From the NCBI GenBank assembly GCA_003446295.1, contig DMBB01000062.1, positions 1 through 10,495 of the forward strand: 10,495 nucleotides of DNA. Direction: 5' to 3'. A program made the position numbers and the translations under genes. The DNA is from Erysipelotrichaceae bacterium. GTDB taxonomy: Bacteria; Bacillota_I; Bacilli_A; Erysipelotrichales; Erysipelotrichaceae. Below, piece after piece: positions 1 through 6,075 of this stretch (position 1 is its first letter; the number at the start of each line of letters is the position of its first letter). A model generated the notes under the pieces. The model was not told the origin of the DNA, did no database searches, and was given only the letters and a program-made list of their open reading frames with translations.

Positions 1-1070
1 CAGCCAGGCAAAATTGGAGCAGCTTGGCTCCTCTCTTTGACCTCGCTCAGAAGGAAAAACAGGTAAAAGAAAACGAAGCAAAAATGAATGCCGAAGATTT
101 CTGGCAGGACCAGAAAAAGGCACAGGCACTGATCCGTGAAACCAATGGACTGCGCTCTCTGATCGATCAGTATCATAAGCTGACGGAAAGTCTCGCCGGA
201 CTGAGTGAAAGCATGAACGAACTGAAGGAAAGCTTTGATGAAGAACTGAAGGATCTTGTCGAAGAAGAATACACCGAAACGATGAAGGCGTTCGAAAAGT
301 ATGAGATCGATGTGCTCCTTTCAGGACCGTATGATTCCCATGCGGCGATCCTCGAGATCCATCCGGGTGCCGGCGGTACCGAAGCGATGGACTGGGCAGG
401 CATGCTGTACCGTATGTACGGCAGATGGGCTGAACGCAAGAACTACAAAGTCACAGTGCTCAACTATCTGGAAGGCGAAGAAGCAGGTGTCAAGTCATGT
501 TCCCTGCTGATCGAAGGACCGATGGCATACGGATATCTGAAAGCCGAAAACGGCGTTCACCGTCTCGTACGTATTTCACCGTTTGACTCCAACGCAAGAA
601 GACATACGTCATTTGCGTCTGTTGAAGTTATGCCGCAGTTTGAGGATGACATTGAGATCGAGATCGATGACAAAGACCTCGAAGTCATTACGATGCGTTC
701 CTCCGGTGCCGGCGGACAGCACATCAACAAGACGGACTCCGCGGTCCGCATGACCCATATTCCTACAGGCATCACCGTTTTCTGCCAGACACAGCGTTCC
801 CAGCTTCAGAACCGTGAGCAGTGCATGAACATGCTGAAATCCAAGCTGCTGCAGCTGAAGATCGAAGAACAGGCCAAGAAGATGGCAGACATCAAGGGTG
901 AAGTCAAAGCCAATGAATGGGGCTCACAGATCCGCTCCTATGTCTTCTGCCCGTACACGATGGTAAAAGACCTGCGTACAGGATTTGAAGTCGGAAATAT
1001 CCAGGCAGTCATGGACGGAGACCTGGACGGGTTTATCTACAGTTATCTGCGTTCACAGATACAGTCATGA
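1..1070 (+). CDS. prfB: Peptide chain release factor 2 (5' end outside window, programmed +1 frameshift)
   Basis: RF2 binds UGA/UAA in the ribosomal A site and triggers hydrolysis of peptidyl-tRNA. The stop-recognition tripeptide SPF is at 576-584 and the catalytic GGQ at 711-719, within RSSGAGGQHINKT; the N-terminal coiled-coil domain precedes them. The main frame runs from about position 39 to TGA at 1068-1070. Upstream, the other frame (2-40) reads SQAKLEQLGSSL then TGA, and this aligns with the RF2 N-terminus ending in ..RGSL before the autoregulatory UGA, followed by DLxxKE in the +1 frame. I therefore treat the gene as entering from outside the window and shifting at CTT-TGA-C. A TTG at 24 with GGAG 4 nt before it could be an alternative start but would delete the conserved N-terminal helix. 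A terminator follows directly. Identity is certain; the shift is inferred from homology. Confidence 0.96.
   Translation, partial: ARQNWSSLAPLFDLAQKEKQVKENEAKMNAEDFWQDQKKAQALIRETNGLRSLIDQYHKLTESLAGLSESMNELKESFDEELKDLVEEEYTETMKAFEKYEIDVLLSGPYDSHAAILEIHPGAGGTEAMDWAGMLYRMYGRWAERKNYKVTVLNYLEGEEAGVKSCSLLIEGPMAYGYLKAENGVHRLVRISPFDSNARRHTSFASVEVMPQFEDDIEIEIDDKDLEVITMRSSGAGGQHINKTDSAVRMTHIPTGITVFCQTQRSQLQNREQCMNMLKSKLLQLKIEEQAKKMADIKGEVKANEWGSQIRSYVFCPYTMVKDLRTGFEVGNIQAVMDGDLDGFIYSYLRSQIQS
16..41 (+). promoter_or_regulatory. RF2 programmed +1 frameshift site with upstream hairpin instead of SD
   Basis: CTT-TGA-C at 35-41 is the canonical RF2 recoding heptamer: the ribosome pauses at UGA, slips from CUU to UUU and continues with GAC. 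The usual internal Shine-Dalgarno (AGGGGG-type, three bases before CTT) is absent; the bases there are GGCTCC-TCT. Instead GGAGC (16-20) and GCTCC (27-31) form a 5-bp stem with a 6-nt loop, ending exactly three bases before CTT. The heptamer is seen directly; a role for the hairpin is inference. Confidence 0.75.
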
Positions 1071-1076
1071 TCAAAC

Positions 1077-1099
1077 AAAGAGGCCGAGTGCCTCTTTTT
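1077..1099 (+). terminator. Rho-independent terminator after prfB
   Basis: AAAGAGGC (1077-1084) pairs perfectly with GCCTCTTT (1090-1097) around the loop CGAGT and runs into a short T tract. It starts 6 bases after the prfB stop. The T tract abuts the GGAAG ribosome binding site (1100-1104) of the next gene, and no clear promoter lies between, so the next gene may depend on read-through. Confidence 0.85.
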
Positions 1100-1109
1100 G
1101 GAAGTGCTT

Positions 1110-3401
1110 ATGGATAAAGAATTTACAGTTACATTGACACAGGAAGAATATGACAGTACGGGAAACGGACAGGTCGGAAAGATCCTTTCCAAAGTGTTCG
1201 GCTTTTCCCGCAAAGAGATCTCGCGTCTGAAATTTCAGGGAGAGATCCTTTACGAAGGGAAGAAAGTCCATGTCAATGAACATATTCCGGTTTCCGGTAC
1301 CATCACTGCTGTATTCCATGAACCTGATGCAGAGAACAAACAGGCTCCGGGATTCGAACCGTCCATCGTCTATGAAGATGATGATCTGATCATCGTCAAC
1401 AAGCCCGCAGGAATGCCTGTGCATGCCGGACACGGACATCTTGACGACTCGCTCGGAGATGCGCTTGCCGGGTGGTACGCATCCAAAGGGGAGAACTTTA
1501 CGGTCAGAGTGATCGGAAGGCTGGACAGTGATGTGAGCGGCCTTGTCATCTATGCCAAGAATCAGCCCTCAGCCGCAAGGCTGAGCAGACAGCGTGCAGA
1601 CGGTATTCTCAAGAAGCAGTATGCTGCCCTTGTATCCGGACATTTTGCAGAGAAAGAGGGGGTCATCGAGCTGCCGATTGCAAAGACAGACGGCTCCGTC
1701 AGACGCACTGTGTCAGATGAGGGAAAAGAAGCACAGACTTCATACAGTCTGGTGCGTGCGTTTACGGTCGGCGGATCACCTGTATCACTGCTTCATCTTG
1801 TGCTGAAAACAGGACGCACGCATCAGATCCGCACGCACCTCAGCGCGCTTTCTCATCCTTTGCTTGGAGATGATTTATACGACGGTGACTGCACACTGAT
1901 CAAAAGACCGGCGCTGCACTGTGCCAGAGTGCAGTGCATCTCTCCGTTTACAAATCAGGAGATCAATGTTGAGGCAGAGATCCCTGCAGATATGGAAGCG
2001 GTCATCAACGCGGCTGATGCAGAAACAACAGTGATGCCGGCAGCAGTGTCCGAAACAAGACAGAAGTCTTCCGCAGGACGATTTGTCCCCTGGCTATTGG
2101 CAGCTGCGTTCTGTGTGTGGGGCGGTATGCGCATCCATGAAACACTGCCTCCTACGGCAGCAGGACTGCATGAAATATTTGCGGAAACACAAAAAGCCAA
2201 TGCTGAGGAGATCACAGTCGAATACGGCTCGGATCCCGATCTCTTATCCTATCTCAAAACGAGCTACGGAACTGCTTCCCTTGTGAAAGGGATCGATACA
2301 GAACAGACAGGCCATACCTATGCCCAATACGAGCTCTCAGCGCTTTCTGCCGGCAATCAGACAGTGACAGAAACAGGTCTTCTGAAGGTACTGGTAAACG
2401 ATACGCAGAAACCGGTCATCGAACTGAAGCAGGACTATGTCAGCGTCCCGCTGAATGAGGAATACGATATTGTTGATAACATCGTTATGGTCAGCGATCC
2501 GGTTGACGGTGAACTTTCCTTCAGTGAACTGCCTGAGAAAAACAGCTATACCGTTGAATCAGATGTGAATACAGCCAGAGCAGGCGTATATCATGTAACT
2601 GTGCATGCAGAGGACAAAAACAGTCTGACAAGCAGTGTCAGCTGGCCGGTAACGGTGGAGCGCTTTTCACTGGCCGACCAGTCGCACGATAAAGCAGACC
2701 TTGCACGCATCGCCTTGTCCGGCAATCATCTCATGCTGGAAGTGGGCGATCCGTTTGAAATAACCGACGTCCTGCTGGCAGTGACCGACAAAAACAATAC
2801 CCCGCTGAAACAGAGCGATGAGCTGTCTCCCGGAACATATATGATCAGAGGCAGTGTCACAACGGAAAAGGCAGGGATCAATTCCCTGATGATCTCCGCG
2901 ATGAATGAAGACGGAGACATCACGATGGCCTCCAGCACGATCCAGGTGGGAACTGATGAAGAAGTCATGCAGGCTTCCGGTGTGATGCCGGGATCCCCCT
3001 ATGGACAGATCTATTTGTTCCTGACATCGGATATGGGGCTGAACCGTGCCGCTGCCTGCGGAATACTCGCAAATATGGCAAGAGAATCAGGCTTCAATCC
3101 GTCTGCAGACAATGCAGGACTGTACCATGGATTGTGTCAGTGGGGCGGCGGCAGACTGACCAATCTGTATAACTGGTGCTGGCAGAACGGATATGATCCG
3201 GAAACGATCGAAGGTCAGCTGCACTTCCTTGAGCTGGAGCTCAACGGCAGCTACAGAGGCGTGCTGGAACAGCTGCGGACAATTGAAAACACCGCAGATG
3301 GCGCGTACCATGCTGCGGCGGTATTTGAGATGCAGTTTGAAGGCTCACCCAGCCTGCATGAAGGAACCTGTGCTGCGGCTGCCCAGTATTTCCAGCAGTG
3401 A
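1110..3401 (+). CDS. RluA-type pseudouridine synthase fused to a membrane-anchored Ig/lysozyme-like ectodomain
   Basis: One uninterrupted 763-residue frame holds two proteins that normally live apart. Residues 1-75 resemble an S4-like RNA-binding domain. Residues 85-290 are an RluA-family synthase, which isomerises uridine in rRNA or tRNA: VNKPAG at 96-101, GRLDSDVSG with catalytic Asp139, and KTGRTHQIRTH at 233-243. The usual HRLDxxTSG is changed at H and T, but the RLD core is intact. A polar linker with R and K precedes a hydrophobic stretch (325-340, FVPWLLAAAFCVWGGM), predicting N-in/C-out topology. Then come Ig-like repeats (430-516, starting DTQKPVI, and 536-612) and a phage-tail-lysozyme-like domain (629-763) with ARESGFNP (likely catalytic Glu659) and GLCQWGGGRL; four Cys (650, 676, 690, 754) occur only there. 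ATG 1110 is chosen over TTG 1098 because GGAAG (1100-1104) sits 5 nt before it and TTG lies inside the terminator T tract. RluA siblings have about 300 residues. Domain calls are firm; the function of the fusion is unknown. Confidence 0.88.
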   Translation: MDKEFTVTLTQEEYDSTGNGQVGKILSKVFGFSRKEISRLKFQGEILYEGKKVHVNEHIPVSGTITAVFHEPDAENKQAPGFEPSIVYEDDDLIIVNKPAGMPVHAGHGHLDDSLGDALAGWYASKGENFTVRVIGRLDSDVSGLVIYAKNQPSAARLSRQRADGILKKQYAALVSGHFAEKEGVIELPIAKTDGSVRRTVSDEGKEAQTSYSLVRAFTVGGSPVSLLHLVLKTGRTHQIRTHLSALSHPLLGDDLYDGDCTLIKRPALHCARVQCISPFTNQEINVEAEIPADMEAVINAADAETTVMPAAVSETRQKSSAGRFVPWLLAAAFCVWGGMRIHETLPPTAAGLHEIFAETQKANAEEITVEYGSDPDLLSYLKTSYGTASLVKGIDTEQTGHTYAQYELSALSAGNQTVTETGLLKVLVNDTQKPVIELKQDYVSVPLNEEYDIVDNIVMVSDPVDGELSFSELPEKNSYTVESDVNTARAGVYHVTVHAEDKNSLTSSVSWPVTVERFSLADQSHDKADLARIALSGNHLMLEVGDPFEITDVLLAVTDKNNTPLKQSDELSPGTYMIRGSVTTEKAGINSLMISAMNEDGDITMASSTIQVGTDEEVMQASGVMPGSPYGQIYLFLTSDMGLNRAAACGILANMARESGFNPSADNAGLYHGLCQWGGGRLTNLYNWCWQNGYDPETIEGQLHFLELELNGSYRGVLEQLRTIENTADGAYHAAAVFEMQFEGSPSLHEGTCAAAAQYFQQ

Positions 3402-4712
3402 TCAGTTCCAGTCTGACCAGATAAACAGAGATTCTTTCGGTCCAAGAGTGCATTCATTTCCGAAATGATATGCACTTTTTTCATACAGGTCGATCCCGTC
3501 TGAAACGTCCGCATTGAAATGCATGACGGCAGGGGAGGAATCGATGTTCGTAACGAATGTCAGCTGTCCCTTGTCATTGCGTCTTCTGAATGCCAGCTGT
3601 TTGTTGGCAATGGCAAGCTGCGTATAGTCCCCGTCCGTAAATACAGGATAGTACTTCCGCATTTCCGCAAGCTTTGCGATATGATCGCATAAGGCATTCC
3701 ATTTGGGCTGCTCGAAGCATGGCCTGAGGGCATGGTCGGAATACTTTGTGCGCTTTCCTTCCGCGCCCCATTCACTGCCGTAATAGATGCAGGGAATGCC
3801 CGGCATGGCAAACATCAGGTCATATACGAGCGGGATGTCCTCTTTCCGTTCCAGTACGGAAGCCAGACGGTCCACATCGTGGTTGTCCGCAAAGCTCAGC
3901 AGATGACGTCCGCGGTACAGACACCAGGGATCGCTTCCGAACTGTCTGTTCAGCGAATAGCCGATCTCAAAGAGATTCTGCGTATTCATGGAAGAGAACA
4001 GTCCCTTTCTGCATTCGTAATTCGTGACGCTGTCCAGCATGCCCTCTCTCATCAATACATTGTAGTCGCCGCCGATCATTTCACCTAGCAGGAAGAAATG
4101 AGGGTCTCTGCTTTTGAGATGCTGATGGAGCTGACGGATGAAATTCTGGTTCAGACAGTATGCGACATCCAGTCTCAGACCGTCGATCCCGAATTCTGCG
4201 ATCCACTGATCGACCCGCTCCAGCAGATACCGGCAGACATCCGGATTGTCCAGATTCAGCTTGACCAGTTCATTGTGGCCTTCCCAGTTTCCGTAGGTGA
4301 AGCCGTCATGTGCCCAGCTGTTGTTGTAGTCGATATAGAACCAGTTTGAATATCTGGAGTCCCACTTGTGCTCAATGACGTCCTGGAAACCATAGAAGCC
4401 TCTGCCGACATGATTGAATACGCCGTCCAGCACGACCTGGATGCCGTTGTCATGCAGGGCGTCACAGACATCCGCGAAGTCCTGATTCGTGCCCAGGCGG
4501 CAGTCGATCTTCGCGTAGTCTCTTGTATCATAGCCATGCCGGTCGCTCTCAAAGACAGGACCGAAATAAACGGCGGTAATGCCGAGCTTTTTCATATGCG
4601 GGATCCAGTCAATGACCTTGCGGATCCTGGATACGGTGATGCCGTCGTTGCTGTGGGGTGCCCCGCAGAAACCGAGCGGGTAAATATGATAGAAAACCTG
4701 ATTAAGATCCAT
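3402..4712 (-). CDS. GH13 (alpha-amylase family) alpha-glucan hydrolase, cytoplasmic
   Basis: A 436-residue GH13 (beta/alpha)8-barrel enzyme that should cleave alpha-1,4 or related bonds in maltodextrin-type substrates. The conserved regions are visible: I DGVFNHVG from Asp96, II GLRLDVAY with nucleophile Asp182, III GEMIG with acid/base Glu211, IV FADNHD with Asp279. The last ~60 residues look like the small C-terminal beta domain. There is no signal peptide or membrane segment, so it acts inside the cell on imported oligosaccharides. It is shorter than classical amylases and lacks the N-terminal domain of cyclomaltodextrinases, so exact specificity is open. AGGAGA lies 8 nt before the ATG. 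The start overlaps the end of the Nudix gene by 11 bases, suggesting a two-gene operon with translational coupling. The stop directly abuts the convergent fusion gene, with no terminator visible between them. Confidence 0.93.
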   Translation of the reverse strand: MDLNQVFYHIYPLGFCGAPHSNDGITVSRIRKVIDWIPHMKKLGITAVYFGPVFESDRHGYDTRDYAKIDCRLGTNQDFADVCDALHDNGIQVVLDGVFNHVGRGFYGFQDVIEHKWDSRYSNWFYIDYNNSWAHDGFTYGNWEGHNELVKLNLDNPDVCRYLLERVDQWIAEFGIDGLRLDVAYCLNQNFIRQLHQHLKSRDPHFFLLGEMIGGDYNVLMREGMLDSVTNYECRKGLFSSMNTQNLFEIGYSLNRQFGSDPWCLYRGRHLLSFADNHDVDRLASVLERKEDIPLVYDLMFAMPGIPCIYYGSEWGAEGKRTKYSDHALRPCFEQPKWNALCDHIAKLAEMRKYYPVFTDGDYTQLAIANKQLAFRRRNDKGQLTFVTNIDSSPAVMHFNADVSDGIDLYEKSAYHFGNECTLGPKESLFIWSDWN

Positions 4713-5514
4713 AGTGTTTTTCTCCTTTGCAGTACATCCGGATCATGTGGGATGTCAGGGAAATGCTGTCATCGGGACATTCCAGTTCTTCACGGTCAGC
4801 CCATTTGGCAAGCTTCAGTTCCTGCTCATCGGGCACGACCGGCTGTGAGGAATCAGCCTTGCACCAGAACCCGAACAGAAGGGTATCCGAAAAGGACCAC
4901 GGCTGGCATTTGAAATACGTTATATCCGATACGTCCAGACCTGTTTCTTCTTTGACCTCCCGGCGGACAGTTTCCTCGATCGTTTCGCCGATCTCGGCAA
5001 AACCCGCGACCAGGGCATAATGATTCTGATTGCGTCCTGCATACTGCGTGACCAGCAGCTGGTCTTTTTCGTTCAGAACACCGACGATCACCGCCGGCAT
5101 AATGGTCGGGTATACGATCTTCCCGCAATGCGTGCATTCCAGGGCACGTTCAACGGGATGATGACGCATCGTATGTCCGCAGACACCGCAGAAGCGGTGA
5201 TCATGGTACCAGCCGGCAAGCTGTCTGCCTGTGATCGCGGCAAATCTGTTTTCAGCGGCTGCCATCGTGCGGATGCCGGCTGATGAAACAGCATATCCGT
5301 TTTCCGGTATCTGAAGGCCCAGATAATACGATCTGTCATCAATGCTGAAGAGATATGTCAGATCCTGTTCTCCCGCTTCTTTTACTGTGAAAAAACGATC
5401 GTACGATTTGCAGTAGAGCATCGTTTCATCATAGAAAAGCACGAAGTCGTTCTGATCCGGCTCGTGCGGGTGATACTCATTATGGTAGACATGAGGGTAA
5501 AGATCCTGAATCAT
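4702..5514 (-). CDS. nudC: NudC-like NAD(H) pyrophosphatase / RNA NAD-decapping Nudix hydrolase
   Basis: A 270-residue Nudix hydrolase with NudC architecture: a divergent N-terminal domain (1-100), a zinc ribbon with Cys109, Cys112, Cys127 and Cys130 (CGVC and CTHC), then the Nudix domain. The Nudix box is complete, from Gly171 through Glu177, Arg185-Glu186 and EETGL at 189-193. The NudC signature QPW-x-F-S is at 204-209 (CQPWSFSDTLL). Members split NADH/NAD to NMN plus AMP and remove NAD caps from RNA 5' ends. GGAGAG lies 7 nt before the ATG. First gene of the pair with the GH13 hydrolase; a TATAAT -10 box lies about 50 bp upstream. The family call is firm; which activity matters in vivo cannot be told from sequence. 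Confidence 0.93.
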   Translation of the reverse strand: MIQDLYPHVYHNEYHPHEPDQNDFVLFYDETMLYCKSYDRFFTVKEAGEQDLTYLFSIDDRSYYLGLQIPENGYAVSSAGIRTMAAAENRFAAITGRQLAGWYHDHRFCGVCGHTMRHHPVERALECTHCGKIVYPTIMPAVIVGVLNEKDQLLVTQYAGRNQNHYALVAGFAEIGETIEETVRREVKEETGLDVSDITYFKCQPWSFSDTLLFGFWCKADSSQPVVPDEQELKLAKWADREELECPDDSISLTSHMIRMYCKGEKHYGS

Positions 5515-5564
5515 AAATATCTCTCCGAAAAACAGCCCGCATTCTGCGAGCCCTCAACATATCT

Positions 5565-5570
5565 ATTATA
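5565..5570 (-). promoter_or_regulatory. -10 box for the nudC-GH13 pair
   Basis: On the minus strand this is a perfect TATAAT, about 50 bases upstream of the nudC ATG and correctly oriented. The hexamer 17 bases further upstream (TGTTAA) is a poor -35. It lies back to back with the plus-strand promoter at 5597-5624. Confidence 0.55.
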
Positions 5571-5596
5571 ACCGATTATTTCTGCGATTAACAGAC

Positions 5597-5624
5597 TTTA
5601 CGGCATGTTTATATCTGCTATATT
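5597..5624 (+). promoter_or_regulatory. Promoter of the large structured RNA
   Basis: TTTACG (4 of 6 to the -35 consensus) is followed after 16 bases by TATATT (5619-5624), preceded by TG at 5616-5617, giving the extended -10 TGCTATATT. The predicted transcript starts near 5631. Divergent to the nudC promoter. Confidence 0.6.
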
Positions 5625-5677
5625 GAAGGCGTAAAGAAAGAGATGGATCCAAAGCCACCGGAAAGGAGTCAGGGTCT

Positions 5678-5707
5678 ATGAAGAGGATTCTGCTGAATTA
5701 CAATTAA
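5678..5707 (+). CDS. Nine-residue micro-ORF A (MKRILLNYN)
   Basis: ATG to TAA, ten codons, with an excellent AGGAG (5664-5668) 9 nt upstream. The product would be MKRILLNYN: two basic residues, a hydrophobic ILL core, and a polar Tyr-containing end. It pairs with micro-ORF B (MKKVLLEYK), which has the same length and pattern. Between copies, codon 2 (AAG/AAA), codon 5 (CTG/TTA) and codon 6 (CTG/CTC) change synonymously, and codons 3 and 4 conservatively (R/K, I/V). That pattern suggests selection on the peptide or its translation. No known leader peptide matches from memory. It may be a regulatory leader, a signalling peptide, or a ribosome-controlled switch for the RNA around it; no function is assigned. 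Confidence 0.55.
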   Translation: MKRILLNYN

Positions 5708-5743
5708 GCCTCCTGAAGTCCGAATAGGATCAGCAGCTGAGGC
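5708..5743 (+). other. Post-stop stem-loop A
   Basis: Begins at the first base after the TAA of micro-ORF A. GCCTC (5708-5712) pairs with GAGGC (5739-5743), CTGA (5713-5716) with TCAG (5730-5733) and TCC (5719-5721) with GGA (5727-5729), closing the loop GAATA; 12 pairs with two bulges. No T tract follows, so it is not an intrinsic terminator. Its 5' arm contains CTCCT, which could instead pair with the AGGAG of micro-ORF A. Confidence 0.6.
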
Positions 5744-5752
5744 AGAAACAAA

Positions 5753-5848
5753 ATGCATCCATTGAAAAAATATATTCTGGATGAACTGAAAAAAAGAGTA
5801 AAGAAAAGCATCAGTGTGATCAGAAAAGACAGACGGAGAACTAATTGA
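5753..5848 (+). CDS. Small basic ORF, 31 residues
   Basis: ATG to TGA between the two micro-ORFs, with GAGG (5739-5742) 10 nt upstream. The product starts MHPLKKYILDELKKRVKK and ends VIRKDRRRTN: highly basic, with an amphipathic helical pattern in the first half. There is no signal peptide, and no paralogue follows micro-ORF B. It overlaps the small inverted repeat CATCCA/TGGATG (5756-5783). Its GAGG forms the 3' arm of stem-loop A, so translation would require that stem to open. A chance reading frame in A-rich RNA, where Lys codons are common, is a serious alternative. Confidence 0.3.
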   Translation: MHPLKKYILDELKKRVKKSISVIRKDRRRTN

Positions 5849-5884
5849 TCGATCAGAAAAAAGATCGAAGAAAGCAGATCGAAA

Positions 5885-5907
5885 AGATCTGAAAGGAGTT
5901 CAGATCT
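5885..5907 (+). promoter_or_regulatory. Hairpin displaying the Shine-Dalgarno of micro-ORF B in its loop
   Basis: AGATCTGAA (5885-5893) and TTCAGATCT (5899-5907) are perfect 9-bp complements, the five-base loop is exactly AGGAG, and the ATG begins at the next base after the stem. AGATC(T) can alternatively pair upstream with CAGATC (5875-5880), and the loop AGGAG can pair with CTCCT (5942-5946), so several exclusive folds exist. Copy A lacks this perfect arm. Confidence 0.7.
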
Positions 5908-5937
5908 ATGAAAAAGGTATTACTCGAATACAAATAA
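5908..5937 (+). CDS. Nine-residue micro-ORF B (MKKVLLEYK)
   Basis: Second copy of the nine-codon frame, ATG to TAA, AGGAG 9 nt upstream in a hairpin loop. Product MKKVLLEYK, more basic at the end than copy A. Codons 4-8 also form a perfect hairpin in the RNA, GTATT (5917-5921) with AATAC (5927-5931); copy A has ATTC/GAAT at a similar place. This leaves open whether peptide, RNA shape or both are conserved. The strong SD and synonymous Leu codon changes favour real translation. Confidence 0.55.
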   Translation: MKKVLLEYK

Positions 5938-5939
5938 GA

Positions 5940-5978
5940 GTCTCCTGAAACAGACGCAGAAAGATGATTCAGAGAGAC
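5940..5978 (+). other. Post-stop stem-loop B
   Basis: GTCTC (5940-5944) pairs with GAGAC (5974-5978) and CTGAA (5945-5949) with TTCAG (5968-5972); a single bulged A separates the two helices. It is the counterpart of stem-loop A: the second pair is C-G in A and T-A in B, a compensating change. It starts two bases after the stop of micro-ORF B. Confidence 0.6.
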
Positions 5979-6075
5979 GGTAAATAAAAAGTGAATGATC
6001 GGAAAGATCACAGCAGAAAAAGAAAGTGAGAATCTGCAAGAGGATCTACCAATGGACAGGAGAGTTCATTAAAGC

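Larger units (their letters stand above)
5660..5949 (+). repeat. Diverged tandem duplication: SD, nine-codon ORF, stem-loop
   Basis: Unit A starts near 5660 and unit B near 5890, with ATGs 230 bases apart. Both read GAAAGGAG-T(T)CAG..TCT-ATG, with AGGAG ending exactly 9 bases before ATG, then ten codons ending TAA, then CTCCTGAA. The 5' arm of a stem-loop coincides with the CTCCTGA in both. The copies have diverged at about a third of positions inside the ORF, so the duplication is old or under diversifying constraint. Confidence 0.75.

Noticed and set aside
24..26. TTG as the real start of RF2, with GGAG four bases before it
   Set aside because: The other frame upstream encodes residues matching the RF2 N-terminus up to the CTT-TGA-C site, so entry by frameshift is more likely. 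Kept as an alternative.
2034..3401. Separate lysozyme gene starting at an internal ATG
   Set aside because: No Shine-Dalgarno precedes this ATG, and the frame is continuous from the synthase. Independent translation is not supported by the sequence.
4368..4913. 181-residue plus-strand frame
   Set aside because: It lies opposite the GH13 and Nudix genes, which carry full sets of catalytic motifs. It has no recognisable domain and is a shadow.
5538..5555. Attenuator-like hairpin in the nudC leader (minus strand CGCA-GAA-TGCG followed by T)
   Set aside because: Only four pairs with a three-base loop, and the T run is separated from the stem; too weak to call.
5995..6072. 25-codon ORF in the structured RNA
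   Set aside because: No ribosome binding site before its ATG and no resemblance to the other small frames.
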